DNA of 64,000 bases from Anniella stebbinsi (taxonomy: Eukaryota > Chordata > Lepidosauria > Squamata > Anniellidae). Every line of letters begins with the position of its first letter. The stretch's first letter is position 1. The notes beneath the pieces are model-generated. The model was not told the DNA's origin, did not search any database, and worked only from the letters and a program-made list of their open reading frames with translations. The position numbers and the translations under genes were made by a program. This document shows, one piece after another, positions 52,280 to 62,704 of the stretch. The stretch lies in NCBI GenBank assembly GCA_029215795.1, contig JARDYH010000002.1, positions 5,957,501 through 6,021,500 on the forward strand, written 5' to 3'.

Positions 52280-52966
52280 TAGGGATGTGTATCGTATCGT
52301 TAAAATGTCCGATAATGATACGATAAGGTCATTATCGGACATCCAATTAACGATAACGATACGATAGAAAAACCTCCAATAAATATCCAATCTGAAAATT
52401 TTCAGCCCAATTATATCGAATTATCGGACTGCCATATAAATAAACCTATAACTTCTGTATTTTAAAAGTTAGAGGCTTGAAACTTGGTCACAGTGCTTAT
52501 GGTGTATGCCTAAGTATGTGTATGAAATTTGAGATAGATCCCTCCAACCCTCGATTTTATATGAATTTTTGAAAGATCATGCAACTTTTTGACAGTTCTG
52601 AATGAACACACGTGGCGAGCTGTCATTCTGACCTGTCAGAACTTAAACATTCTTTAATAAATTCATATAAAATCGAGGGTTGGAGGGATCAATCTCAAAT
52701 TTCATACACATACTTAAGCATACCCCATAAGCATTGTGACCACGTTTCAAGCCTGTAACTTTGAAAATACAGAAGTTATAGGCATTTTTTTTCTTAAAAA
52801 TTCAGCTCTATAGGGCACAATGGGGCTGCAAATGAAAATATCAGATTTCCGATAATTATCATGAAGTCATTATGATTAACCTACGCTATTATCGGAGACT
52901 ATATTTGTTTTGGTCCGAAATTCCGATAACGATAAAATACGACATTTTCGGGAGTGCACAACCCTA
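52280..52966. mobile_element. hAT-type foldback element with perfect 8-bp TSD
   Basis: GCATTTAC flanks both sides (52272-52279 and 52967-52974). Ends TAGGGATGTGTATCGTATCG and, inverted, TAGGGTTGTGCACTCCCG. ATAACTTCTGTATTTTAAAAG, GAAATTTGAGATAGATCC and AACCCTCGATTTTATATGAA in the left half face their inverses in the right half (52650-52780). 687 bp, no coding. Confidence 0.95.
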
Positions 52967-52974
52967 GCATTTAC

Positions 52975-54160
52975 TAAGAAGCCTTTCAAAATGATCAGAC
53001 CAATTCATGGAAGATCTGTTGTTCCAACCGCTGCTAGTTTCATTGGATTTCATTGATTACATTTCTATACTAAGCTCTCTGGGCAATTTGTAGTTACTAT
53101 AGGCTGTATACAACTGCATACCAGATATTGTGAAAAAATAACAGAAGGGAGTTCCATTCATGGGGTGCTCGTGAGCTTCCTGGAGGTGACTAGACATCAT
53201 TGGAAACAGGAAAGTGGACTTGTGGATTCCTTGACCTGATCCCTCCATGCTCTTCTCATGGTCTTATGATTGAGTCATTCCCTTAGAGCAGACATCACAA
53301 GGGCACCAAGCCAATCATTTTAATAGGGCCAAATACTATTGGAAGGAATGTAATGTTGGAACTTATCAGAGAGTGGTGGACTCTCCTTCATTGGAAATGT
53401 TGAAGCAGAAGCTTCATGGCCTCTCATCTGGGATGCTGTAGCAGTGGATATACTGTGTTGGTATGGGTTGGGATAGATGACCTTCCAACTCTTCTTATAC
53501 AATCATAGAGTTCTTCTGGATTAGACTAGCAGCATGACCCTATGCCTCTGGGAAGGGGAGGGACTCTGACTCTCAAAACCTGACGGTTTTTATACAGTTT
53601 AGAGAAATGCACTGACATCACTGCTCATAAGCACTGGAAATGATGCTATTTGCCTTGGGAGAAAGACTGAGCTGGCCTTTCGTCCCATATATAACCAAAG
53701 AGGGTACCTGGGAATGATGGCTGTACTTGCCATATATATAAATATGACTTTACATGCCAATGACTGTCTTAAAGATAAGTGTTCAGGCTGGAGTTCAACA
53801 ATAGGACCACATTGCAGGTGCAGGACCAGGTGCAGGACCGGCTATCACTATTGCCATCGAGCAATCATATTCTGCTCAATTTTACTCCCACCTTTGCCTC
53901 TGGGGAATGCATTTTAGGAGATCTATTAGAAACGGAATTGCTTGATCTAGCCTTACTTGATTGCTCTTAGCCCCATTTCTGTGCTTTTGTCCTACCTTTG
54001 CTGGAGATGGGGGATGAAGAGGCCTTGGCGTTTTCTTTTCTTTCTTTCTTTTACCTCAAAATGGAGTCAGTACTGTTCACTCACAAGAGCTACTTTGTAA
54101 CATTGGAATGGGAAGAGTAGTGAGTGACCTGACGTAGGATTGCTTTGGGGGCAAACATAA
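52975..54160. other. Mostly unclassified; lineage-B tail fragment at 53050-53110
   Basis: GATTACATTTCTATACTAAGC and TCTCTGGGCAATTTGTAG are a decayed antisense lineage-B tail. The rest has no recognised feature. Confidence 0.4.
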
Positions 54161-54221
54161 GAAATATTTTCCAGAGGGATAGCTATGTTAGTCTGTTGCA
54201 GCAATAACAACAACATATCAT

Positions 54222-55143
54222 AGACTCATAGAATCATAGAATAGTAGAGTTGGAAGGAGCCTCTAAGGCCATTGAGTCCAGCTCCCTGCTCAGTGCAGGA
54301 ATCCACCTTAAAGTATACCTTACAGATGGCTGTCCAGCTGCTTCTTGAATGCCTCTAGGATGGGAGAGCCCACAATCTCCCTAGGTCATTGGTTCCATTG
54401 TTGTATTGCTCTAACAGTCAGGAAGTTTTTCCTGATGTCGAACTGGAATCTGGCTTCCTGTAACTTGAGCCTATTATTCCATGTCCTGCATTCTGGGATG
54501 ATTGAGAAGAGATCCTGCCCCTCCTCTGTGTGACAACCTTTCAAGTCCTTGAAGAGTGCTATCATGTCTCCCCTCAATCTTCTCTTCTCTAGGCTAAACA
54601 TGCCTAGTTCTTTCAATCTCTCCTCATAGGGCTTTGTTTCCAGAACCCTGATCATCCTCATTGCCCTTCTCTGAACATGCCCCAGATTGTCTGCATCCTT
54701 CTTGAAATGTGGTGTCCAGAATTGCATGCAATACTCAAGATGAGGCCTAACCACCAGTGCTGAATAGAGGGGAACCAGTACCTCGCGCGATTTGGAAGCT
54801 ATACGTCTATTAATGCAGCCCAAAGTAGCATTTGCTTTTTTTGCAGCCGCATCACACTGTTGGCTCAGATTCAGCTTGTGATCTACAACACTTCCAAGAT
54901 CCTTCTTGCTTGTCATACTGCTGAGCCAAGTATCCCCCATCTTGTAACTGTGCATTTGGTTTCCTTTTCCTAGGTGTAGAACTTTGCATTCATCCCTATT
55001 AAATTTCATCCTGTTGTTTTCATCCCAGCACTCCAGTCTATCAAGACCACTTTGAAGTTTGTTTCTGTCTTTCAGGGTATTAGCAATCCCACCCAATTTT
55101 GTGTCATGTGCAAATTTGATAAGCATTCCCTGCACCTCCTCGT
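54222..55143 (-). mobile_element. CR1 LINE, 5'-truncated, 0.92 kb
   Basis: On the plus strand it starts with the tail ATAGACTCATAGAATCATAG and ends 5' near CCTGCACCTCCTCG. It covers the last 249 codons and the 3' UTR. Truncation lies just before RT motif C. Confidence 0.92.
54386..55135 (-). pseudogene. CR1 reverse transcriptase C-terminal part
   Basis: A 249-codon open frame without its true start. Near the N-terminus FAHDTKLGGI is the RT motif C region, normally with two aspartates; His replaces the first, so the catalytic pair is lost. Then LQSGLDRLECWDENNRMKFN, RDECKVLHLGKGN, LGSVVDHKLNLSQQCDAAAK, KANATLGCINRRIASKSREV and HLEYCMQFWTPHFKKDADNL follow in CR1 order. The frame ends at WNQ stop. 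The stop text (CCAATGACCTAGG) recurs in 2040-2160 and 40150-40180, so it belongs to this subfamily. No frameshift over about 750 bases, so the copy is young. Confidence 0.92.
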
Positions 55144-55324
55144 TTTACGGTATATTAAAAACTAAGACATTTATTACAGGATAAGGTTTCATGAACACTG
55201 TCCATTTCATCAGATGAGTGATATGTTTGAGGGTAACTCTTCATGCAGTTGATGAAATAGACAGTGTCTACAAAAGCTTAAATCTGTAATGTGCCACGAG
55301 ACCCTTTCTAGTTTTATAATAGGT

Positions 55325-56220
55325 ATTGCAAACCCTTTGATAATGTTAATCGCTACTCAAGTTCTAACTAGTAGTAGACTCACGGATTCAAGTTCATGAA
55401 CAAAAAAGGAAAAACATTTCCATTTGTTCCCTCCCTCCATTCTCCCTGCTGCCCACTCTTGCATCTACTTCGAAATAAATAGAACTTTGGGAAGAGAGAG
55501 AGAAAATTGCTTCAAATATGCCCCAAAAAACCCCAGACTGAACATATAAAAGTGAACGTTTTGCATAATAGTCTTCTGAGAGTTCTTAAATCTGTGTATA
55601 TACACTGTTTAAAAAGTAAATTAAAATGATTCCTTAATGAAATACAAATCAGGAGTCCCTGGAATACCTAATCATTTTATTACCCATGCAGTGAATTTTT
55701 AATGCCTGCTTCCACCTGATTATTTTTGATATGTCTGTGTTGTAAATTAAAAGCTATATGAATCATTAATATGTTGATATAAAGATCAACGCGTTCCCCA
55801 CGCTCTGTTTGACTCATTAGGGCATGCAATCTCAGAGTCACCTTTCGCCTTCTTCTATTACATGGATTCCAGATGTATTTCCGTTTTGTTCTCTACACTT
55901 TACGGTCTTTGAAAAATACAGTCAGCGCTAAATTTCCAGCTAGTAGGTCTGAAAGCCTCGTTGGTGCCTCCTGACTCAGAAATGTCCTCCGTTCATCCCA
56001 GCTGGCCTGCAAGCAACCAGCTGTCCTGTGTAATGCTTAGGGATAGCTAAGAATTTAATTTCAGCTTGTTTTTGATAAGAACTTTCCCAATATTTGCAAA
56101 CGTCTTCATATTCAGGAGAGAAAGAACTGGAGACTGAAAACATCTGAACACGGGAGAAAGAAATTGACAGATTCACCACTACCTAAGCAGTGCTTAGCCA
56201 CTAACAAGGGCTGATTAACA
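55325..56220. other. AT-rich unique sequence, possible conserved non-coding
   Basis: No repeat is recognised. 55550-55980 is AT-rich, with ATTAAAAGCTATATGAATCAT and TTTGACTCATTAGGGCATG, and resembles non-repetitive non-coding DNA. No coding is supported. Confidence 0.35.
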
Positions 56221-56224
56221 GCAC

Positions 56225-56420
56225 ATTTATTTTATTTTTTAATTTTATTTATTACATTTGTATACCGCCCCATAGCCGAAGCTCTCTGGGAAGTTTACAT
56301 GAGATTCAAACATTTAAAAACAATATACAAAAATTAAAACTGCAAAAACATACAATATGCACATACCTTTAAAATCACTTTAATAGCTTAAAAAGCTATA
56401 AGCCTAAAAACAAAAAAACA
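56225..56420 (-). mobile_element. L2-like LINE, lineage B, tail, antisense
   Basis: TTTATTACATTTGTATACCG, CCCCATAGCCGAAGCTCTC and TGGGAAGTTTACATG are the inverse of the lineage-B tail. Confidence 0.85.
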
Positions 56421-56499
56421 CAGGCCCAGGCTCATCAGATATTGCTAAATGCCTTCCAGCATGCAATCAGAAGGGTCCAGCTACATGCTAAGTTAATTT

Positions 56500-56765
56500 A
56501 AGGTAGCCATGTGCCCTCTTTTCCAGAGGGCAGTCCTCCATTTGAAGGGCTGCCTGTGAATCATCCTCTGTTTGAAGGTGTGTTTTAGTTGAAGGATTGT
56601 GCTGTCCAAGTCTGACTTAAAGGTAAAGAGCCCATAAGACGGGACTCTTCAAGTTGCCCATTAACAATTAGAATTGTGATCAGGCAGCTACACAGGTCAT
56701 CTGGTTGTATTTCTATTTAAATTATAATAATTATGTCTAAATGCGCATTTATACAAGTAAATTAG
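56500..56765 (+). repeat. Dispersed repeat, copy 2 (as 20275-20560)
   Basis: AGGTAGCCATGTGCCCTCTT, CCTCCATTTGAAGGGCTGCC, ATCATCCTCTGTTTGAAGG, CAAGTTGCCCATTAACAATT and TTGTATTTCTATTTAAATT follow the order of the first copy. Confidence 0.6.
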
Positions 56766-56929
56766 CATACACAAATCATCTGTAAATCGGTGCTGTCTTT
56801 TGTCATCTCTATTTGGTTCTGCATTTTCTTCTCCTTCTTTTGGAGGGGGGTCACTTATGTTAATTAGCTCAGGAACCCAGCTAATTAACTTCCCTCCCCA
56901 AGCCCCTATTTACTTGATTTATAATTTAT

Positions 56930-57155
56930 TCATTACAGGTATATCCCACCATTCCTCTGAGGAGCCCAAGATGCAGTGCATGATCTTCCTTCTCTCCATT
57001 TTATCCTCACAACAACCTTGCGAGGTAGGTTAGACTGAGAACAAGTGAGTGGTCAAAAGTTACCCAGTGTGCTTTATGGCCAAGTAAGGAGTAGAAACCA
57101 GATATCCGTAGTTCCAGTTCATCACTTTACACCACATCGACTCCCTATGTGGCAT
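56930..57155 (-). repeat. tRNA-derived SINE (squamate type), antisense
   Basis: TATATCCCACCATTCCTCTG, CTCACAACAACCTTGCGAGG, TAGGTTAGACTGAGAAC and CCAGTGTGCTTTATGGCC are the antisense body, then an altered tRNA-like head up to ACTTTACACCACATCG. The B box appears as ...GTAGAAACCAG, decayed. Confidence 0.7.
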
Positions 57156-57159
57156 TTAA

Positions 57160-57645
57160 AGTGGGGGGAATCTCTATTAGGAGACCCCTCTTTTTTAACC
57201 CCATGATGAAGGGGGTTAATTTCTGGAAGGAAATGACTGGATGAAAGATGGGTGGACACACGCCAGATATGTGCCCGACACATTTACTTTCAAGTATATG
57301 AAAACAACACAGGGAGCTTCACACTGTGTAATTAATGTAATATGTAGTTTGACCCTTAGTCCAATATGTATGTGAATGTTTGAGGCTGCCTTGCCTTAAA
57401 TTCCGAAGAACATGTCACAGTGGCAAATCAGTCTCTTCAAATGTGGATCTGCCTCATTCATGTGTAACATAATGGACGAGATCTGAAGAAAGCCTGCTTC
57501 ATGGTGGGAGCATCTCTCCTGGTATCCACTGGCTTATGGCTATCATTATCCCACCAAGACCTCTTCCTAGGAAGGTGATGTCGCCATGTTGCATCATTTC
57601 GAAGGGGTCTTGTGGAAATGGTGGCTTCCAGTCACGGGCTGTTGG
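57160..57645. other. No feature recognised
   Basis: Unclassified sequence. Confidence 0.35.
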
Positions 57646-57649
57646 TAAG

Positions 57650-57775
57650 GAAAGAACTATGCTTTGGTGGCAGAACACCTGATTTGCATGCAGAAGATCC
57701 CTGGTTCTATCCCAGGAATCCCTAGGTAGGATTGCAAAAGATTCATGGGATGGGTGAGCAAGTGATGTTCAGGGC
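57650..57775 (+). repeat. tRNA-derived SINE head, second type
   Basis: TTGGTGGCAGAACACCTGATT (A-box-like), GCATGCAGAAGATCCCTGG and TTCTATCCCAGGAATCC (B-box-like GGTTCTATCC) match the head of the SINE seen antisense at 46365-47125. The body is lost after CCTAGGTAGG. Confidence 0.65.
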
Positions 57776-57779
57776 TGCC

Positions 57780-59640
57780 AGGATTCTCCAAACATCGTCT
57801 CACCATTTGTGATCACTGGTTGCTCTTTGTGAACAGGAAACCTTCCCAAAGAAAGCGATCGAATGAGAGATTTGTGCAACTTCCCCCATGCCATTTGATG
57901 GTTTGAAGCCTACAGAGGCAAAGCTCAGGGTTTTTTCTCTGGGAAGGCTGTATTCCTGAGAGGATTAGTTTCAGTTCTCCAATTAAGATTCATTTCCTGG
58001 TTGAGTTTCAGTTTTTTCAAGACTGAAACAGTACTTTCTGTTTTGCAGGAAAACTCTCCTCCACACATTTCCTCAAAACTCACTTCTTACTTTGGTTTAA
58101 ATGAAATTAAGGTGTGTGGGTGGGTGTGGGTGTTTATGCATTTCCCCTGTTTAATTTTATCTTTCATATACCTCTCCCCCCTCCACTGGCCTCTGTTGTC
58201 ATCCACCCTGTTTGAAAATTTAATTGTAACCCCCTCAGAATAGGAATCTCTCCCCCCCTTTCCCTCTTTTCCATGTTTTAAGCCACAATTAGATTGATTA
58301 CACTTAATCATCATAATAGTCCATATTCCCACCACCCTCGATACTATAAGTGCTTGGTCCATTCCATTTCCCTTTTCCACCTTTGTGTGGACACCTGTGT
58401 CAAAGAGAAATGTTTTCTGTTTGTGAAACATTTATGGGGGCAGGGGAATCTTCTCTACCACACACATCTTGCATTTCCTTCCTTCTGTTTTCCTTGCCCA
58501 GCTGTTTTATAATGTGCCCAATTAAGTTGCGCTCCAATTTGTCCCATAATAGTAATAATAATAACAACACTTTCCCTGAAGGAACGAGGTGTCCCCAAGG
58601 AGTGATATCTTCCTGTCTCTTCCCTCTGGTACAAAATGTTTGCTGAAATTCAGAACATTTTGCCGCGCATTCCCGACACAATGCCATCGCCGCTCTGGCT
58701 GAGCTATTAAAAGCAGCGACACACAACATTCTGTCTTTCTCTCACCCTCGAGTGTTACTGAGAAGTATACAAAAAAGAAAAGGAAAAAAAAAAGTCCGAA
58801 ACCTAGAATGGGGTGTTTAAACAAAAGCAACACCCCCATGGAAGTATTTGATTTCATTATGCAACTGGGGACCCTCAAATGCTTGGTGTTAAAAGTCTCT
58901 CAGCAGCCTTTTACGCACACTGTTTCAGCTAGTTGCTTTCCTGCGAGCAAATGTAGTGTGAATTCCATGTGGGATGTAAGCGGCTCTCGTCTACTCCTGT
59001 ATGATCACCGTGATGAGGGAGTGTGCCTCAATGCCTCGTCTCATTTTCGTGAGTTTTGTAACTTGCCTCCCCACGTCCAGCCCTTTTTTACACTCATTAA
59101 AAATGTGTCCCTGTGTCTTGATGCTCCTCTTCTGGGGACCATTTTCTTCCCTGTACTTTGCCCTCATCGACTTTGGCTTCATGCACCTGATGACATCCCA
59201 GGCGCCCATTAATAAACCAGATTGTGGATGCTGCTGCAGCTTATACTTGAGGCCTTATTTTTTGGTCTGCTATGGTTTGTTTGTTTTTACATTCCAGTTG
59301 TTTTATTCTTTCCTATCTACCACCCAGGAGTTAGGTTTGAAGGGTGTTATTAAAAAATATGGAAAGTAATAATAATAGTCAAATTAAATGGCAGAGTGGG
59401 CAAAGAGAACCCTGAAATAATTAAGAATGCTATCAAAATTTTCTCCTCACTCAACTTTGACCCTGGCTTTACGAGTTCTACATGACCTGGTCCTGTTTTG
59501 AAGCAGAAGTGATCCTTGCTCCCTTTTACATTTTGTATTCCCAAATTCAGGTGCGTGATCAGGTGTTGCCTTTTTTCAGTTCCTTCATTAGAGTTGTGAG
59601 TAGTGAGGGGTTTGACAAATGCTAAGGTAAATTTCTAGGT
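57780..59640. other. No gene recognised; hAT-related fragment at 57770-57915
   Basis: 57780-57910 has GCCAGGATTCTCCAAACATC and GCGATCGAATGAGAGATTTG, hAT-related words. 57916-59640 shows no recognised repeat and may be unique. The open frames on both strands at 58001-59369 lack any domain I can name. Confidence 0.35.
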
Positions 59641-59644
59641 TTCT

Positions 59645-59740
59645 CCTTGGATAATGCATCCAAGGAAATGCATCCAAGGAATAATGCATAATCCAAGGAA
59701 TAATGCATAATCGAAGGAAAATCCAAGGAAAATCCAAGAA
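59645..59740. repeat. Short tandem array around ATCCAAGGAA
   Basis: TGCATCCAAGGAAATGCATCC, AAGGAATAATGCATAATCC and AAGGAATAATGCATAATCG are successive units of about 16-20 bases, followed by AAGGAAAATCC twice. Confidence 0.85.
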
Positions 59741-59904
59741 GAGATGACAGAAATTTCCCTAAAATGAAATTCAAAGGGAATTTGGAACTTCCTTCTTAGA
59801 CAATGCATCATGGCACCCAAACAAGTTTTGTTAATACTAATGCCTTTTTCTGAGGGAGCTTTGTTCCCTTTTCTTCACATCCCACCCCATAAACAGAGAG
59901 CTGG

Positions 59905-60030
59905 GGCTCATATACACCTTAGGGTGTAGCGGGAGGGAGAGGGGAGCACTGCAGACTCACCTGCTGCCACCCCCCAGCATCTATATGCCTGTGTAACGTC
60001 CCGGGAGGAAAGAGGGACATTGTAGGCACC

Positions 60031-60073
<43 letters not shown>

Positions 60074-60446
60074 TTGAAGAGGAGCCGGTCGATCTGGGGG
60101 AAAACGTTTAAAAAAACTGAAACACACCCATCCCCCCTGCTATCCCAGGAATGGTGAAATTGCTGCCCCCCCATCCCCATGGGCACAGAGCCTCCCCTCA
60201 CAGTTCCGTGCCCGGCCCCATTACTCATGGGGAAGAAGGGACGACCTGGGAGCAGCAGCCACACTGCCTGCCCTCCTCGGGATGGTCCCGGGACCGTGAA
60301 AAAAATCAGGAAATCTGCAGTTCCAGATACCCTGGGGTCGTCTCTAGGTCATCCCTGGTTTCCCCCAGGATCCCCAGTGCATCATTTATACATACAGGGA
60401 CGACTTCGAAATGACCCCAGGAAAAAAGGCTGGTGTAGTCATGGCC
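59905..60446 (+). mobile_element. GGCC-CTACAC MITE, copy 12
   Basis: Left GGCTCATATACACCTTAGG then GTGTAGCGGGAGGGAG; right CTGGTGTAGTCATGGCC. TGG flanks both ends (59902-59904 and 60447-60449), a likely 3-bp TSD if one base is missing in the left end. Inside are TAACGTCCCGGGAGGAAAG, an (ATT)n tract at about 60030-60073, GGGCACAGAGCCTCCC and ATGGTCCCGGGACCGT. Confidence 0.85.
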
Positions 60447-60449
60447 TGG

Positions 60450-60968
60450 TAAACTGAACACAGGATATAGTCTTCTTTGGACTACACCAATTTAGATGAT
60501 GTAAATGCACCTTCATCACTTGGATGATTAAGGCCACAATCCTATTGCTTGTGCCCTCACTGCTCTGAACTCAGAAGCTCCCAGGATTTCTATGCCCTTC
60601 CAGTCTGAAGCCAGCAGGGCAGGAGGAATGGTGACGGTGATATTCACCTCCTTATCCTCCACCTTTCCTGATTTCCACTAGATTGTCTTTTCAGCCCATC
60701 TAGTGGGGGTACTTCAGACAGGGAAGGAAGGACACCGGAGGAAGCTCAGGATAACTTGTATCCCAGCCTCTCCAGTCTCTTATTCTCCCGCCCACTGAAA
60801 CACCCCTTTCCTTCTCCTTCAATTTTGATTTTCAGACCTTGGAGGGCAGTCAATGCAGGTCTTTCCATGCTGGTTATGAGAGGGCAGGTGGTGGTGGAAG
60901 ATCTCTGACCTCCACTTTCAAGGTTGGAGCACTATGTCAGACTTTGGAAGGGTTCTTCGGAGCATTAC
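60450..60968. other. No feature recognised
   Basis: Unclassified sequence up to the junction with the L2 element. Confidence 0.35.
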
Positions 60969-61722
60969 ATGGATGAGGAAAAACAAACTGAAGCTGAATC
61001 CAGACAAGACAGAGGTGCTTGCTGTCAAAGGCCCCAACCTGGGTTGGGAGGTGTGTCAACCAGTTCTGGATGGGGTTACCCCCCCCCCGAAAGACTGTGT
61101 TTGCAGCTTGGGGGTCCTCCTGGATCCATCGCTCCAAATGACAGCCCAGATAAATGCGACAGCCAGGAGTGCCTACTATCAGCTTCGGCTGATACGCCAG
61201 CTGTGCCCCTTCCTAGAGTTGGAAGACTTAAGGACAGTAGTGTACGCACTGGTAACTTTGAGGCTCGACTTCTGCAATGCGCTGTACATAGGGCTACCTC
61301 TGTGCCTAGTCCGGAAACTTCAACTAGTTCAAAATATGGCAGCCAGGTTGGTCACCGGTACACCTAGGGGTGACCACATTACACCAGTTTTAATAACACT
61401 TCACTGGTTGCCAGTCAGTTTCCGGGCGAAGTATAAAGTGTTGGTTATGACCTTTAAAGCCCTACATGGTTTGGGCCCAGGCTACCTATGGGATCGCCTT
61501 CTTCCGTACAATCCACCCCGCACTCTTAGGTCCTCTGAGAAGAACGTACTCAAGCCAGCCAGAACTAGGCTGGTGAGTGTTACCCAGAGGACCTTCTCTT
61601 CTATGGCTCCCAGACTATGGAATGGTCTGCCGGAGGAGGTTAGACAAACTGACAGTCTTCACGAATGCAAGAGAGTCGTGAAGACTGTTCTTTTCCGGCA
61701 GGCCTATCCGGATGAATTTTAA
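60967..61722 (+). pseudogene. L2 reverse transcriptase C-terminal part
   Basis: An open frame of about 250 codons: WMRKNKLKLNPDKTEVLAVK, VTPPPKDCVCSLGVLLDPSL, SAYYQLRLIRQLCPFLELED, LVTLRLDFCNALYIGLPLCL, ARLVTGTPRGDHITPVL and RTRLVSVTQRTFSSMAPRLW. It has no frameshift against the copy at 16020-16766. It lacks the endonuclease and the catalytic RT motifs because of truncation, so it is inert by itself. Confidence 0.9.
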
Positions 61723-61860
61723 AATGTTTCAATGATGTGTTTCTCTTGTTTTAATTTTTTTAACCTTGTTATGCTTGTATGTGTATTGTGTTCCCCGCCT
61801 CGATCCGTAGGGAGAGGCGGGTTATAAATAAATATTATTATTATTATTATTATTATTATT
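60969..61860 (+). mobile_element. L2-clade LINE, lineage A, 5'-truncated, 0.9 kb
   Basis: Begins at TGGATGAGGAAAAACAAACTG, just after RT motif C in the related copy at 16020, and runs to the tail TTCCCCGCCTCGATCCGTAG, GGGAGAGGCGGGTTATAAAT and (ATT)n at 61835-61860. The unbroken ORF continues to the natural stop at 61720-61722. The junction at about 60967 is the 5' truncation point. Confidence 0.92.
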
Positions 61861-61864
61861 GAGG

Positions 61865-62475
61865 AGCATAGGATTTCTCTCTCCATACACTATTCCTCTT
61901 GACCTCTTTGTTATTCCATGGGGGGGGGGCACAGGGATGAAAACAAAACAAAAGGGAGCAAAGTAATGTCAAACCTCATAGCAATTGCAGGGAAATGGGG
62001 AGAGTCTAGATTTAGAGTGGTAAGAAGAATCTGGAAAGTGGCACAAATGACAAATAAACAGAATTTGTCCATTTGAGGTAAGATAAAATTATAGAATAAT
62101 AGAATCATGGATGAGGCCTAGTCTAACCCCCACTCAGTTCAGGAAGTGCAGTGCAGGATATAACTGCATATAGCCAAGAAAGAGCCCATTTTAAATCTCG
62201 CCTTTCGTGGCATATAGAAAAGAGAAATATAAGCTGTAGATAGATAAGTCTACAGTATTTCAAACAAGCTGAATATCTTAAAGTGTTGGAAATGTTGCTA
62301 ATATTATGTCTAGAGGAAAGAGAAAGGTTTGCAGCTGCCCACCCCATTAGTGATGAGAATGAGTATACATGCACGTTGAATATAACACCATGCAAAAATG
62401 AAGAAATTGATTACGTGTGTGCATGTGCATGTGTGTGTGAAAGAAAGAGAGAGATCATTTAATCTAAGTGCAAGA

Positions 62476-62506
<31 letters not shown>

Positions 62507-62700
62507 AAAAATAACAAGTTCCGAAATGAAACCTGCAGCAAAATGTATTTTTGACAAGTCTGATATTCATGGTAAAACGTTCCAAATGAAATGGAAAGGC
62601 AAGTAGAGCCAAGTGTGTTAAACATGGAACACCATCCTATTTTCTATTCCTCATCATTTAAACATCCAAGATGGCATCAGTCATACAGAAGAGGGAGGTG
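61865..62700. other. Unclassified; CR1 tail fragment at 62088-62165
   Basis: TTATAGAATAATAGAATCATG then GGCCTAGTCTAACCCCCACTC is an antisense CR1 tail. (AT)n lies at about 62475-62502 and a short GT/GA tract near 62415-62452. No gene is supported. Confidence 0.45.
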
Positions 62701-62704
62701 TTAT

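Larger units (their letters stand above)
54165..55320. repeat. Reptile repeat (TAGCTATGTTAGTCTG type) split by CR1
   Basis: AGAGGGATAGCTATGTTAGTC and TGTTGCAGCAATAACAACAA before the CR1, and AAAACTAAGACATTTATTAC, ATGAACACTGTCCATTTCATC and AATAGACAGTGTCTAC after it, are the two sides of a common amniote repeat that I know but cannot name with certainty. The right part holds an inverted pair (ACTGTCCATTTCATCA and TGATGAAATAGACAGT). Confidence 0.5.

Noticed and set aside
1742..57775. SINE heads as functional tRNA genes
   Set aside because: A and B boxes are present only as decayed forms and no cloverleaf can be closed.
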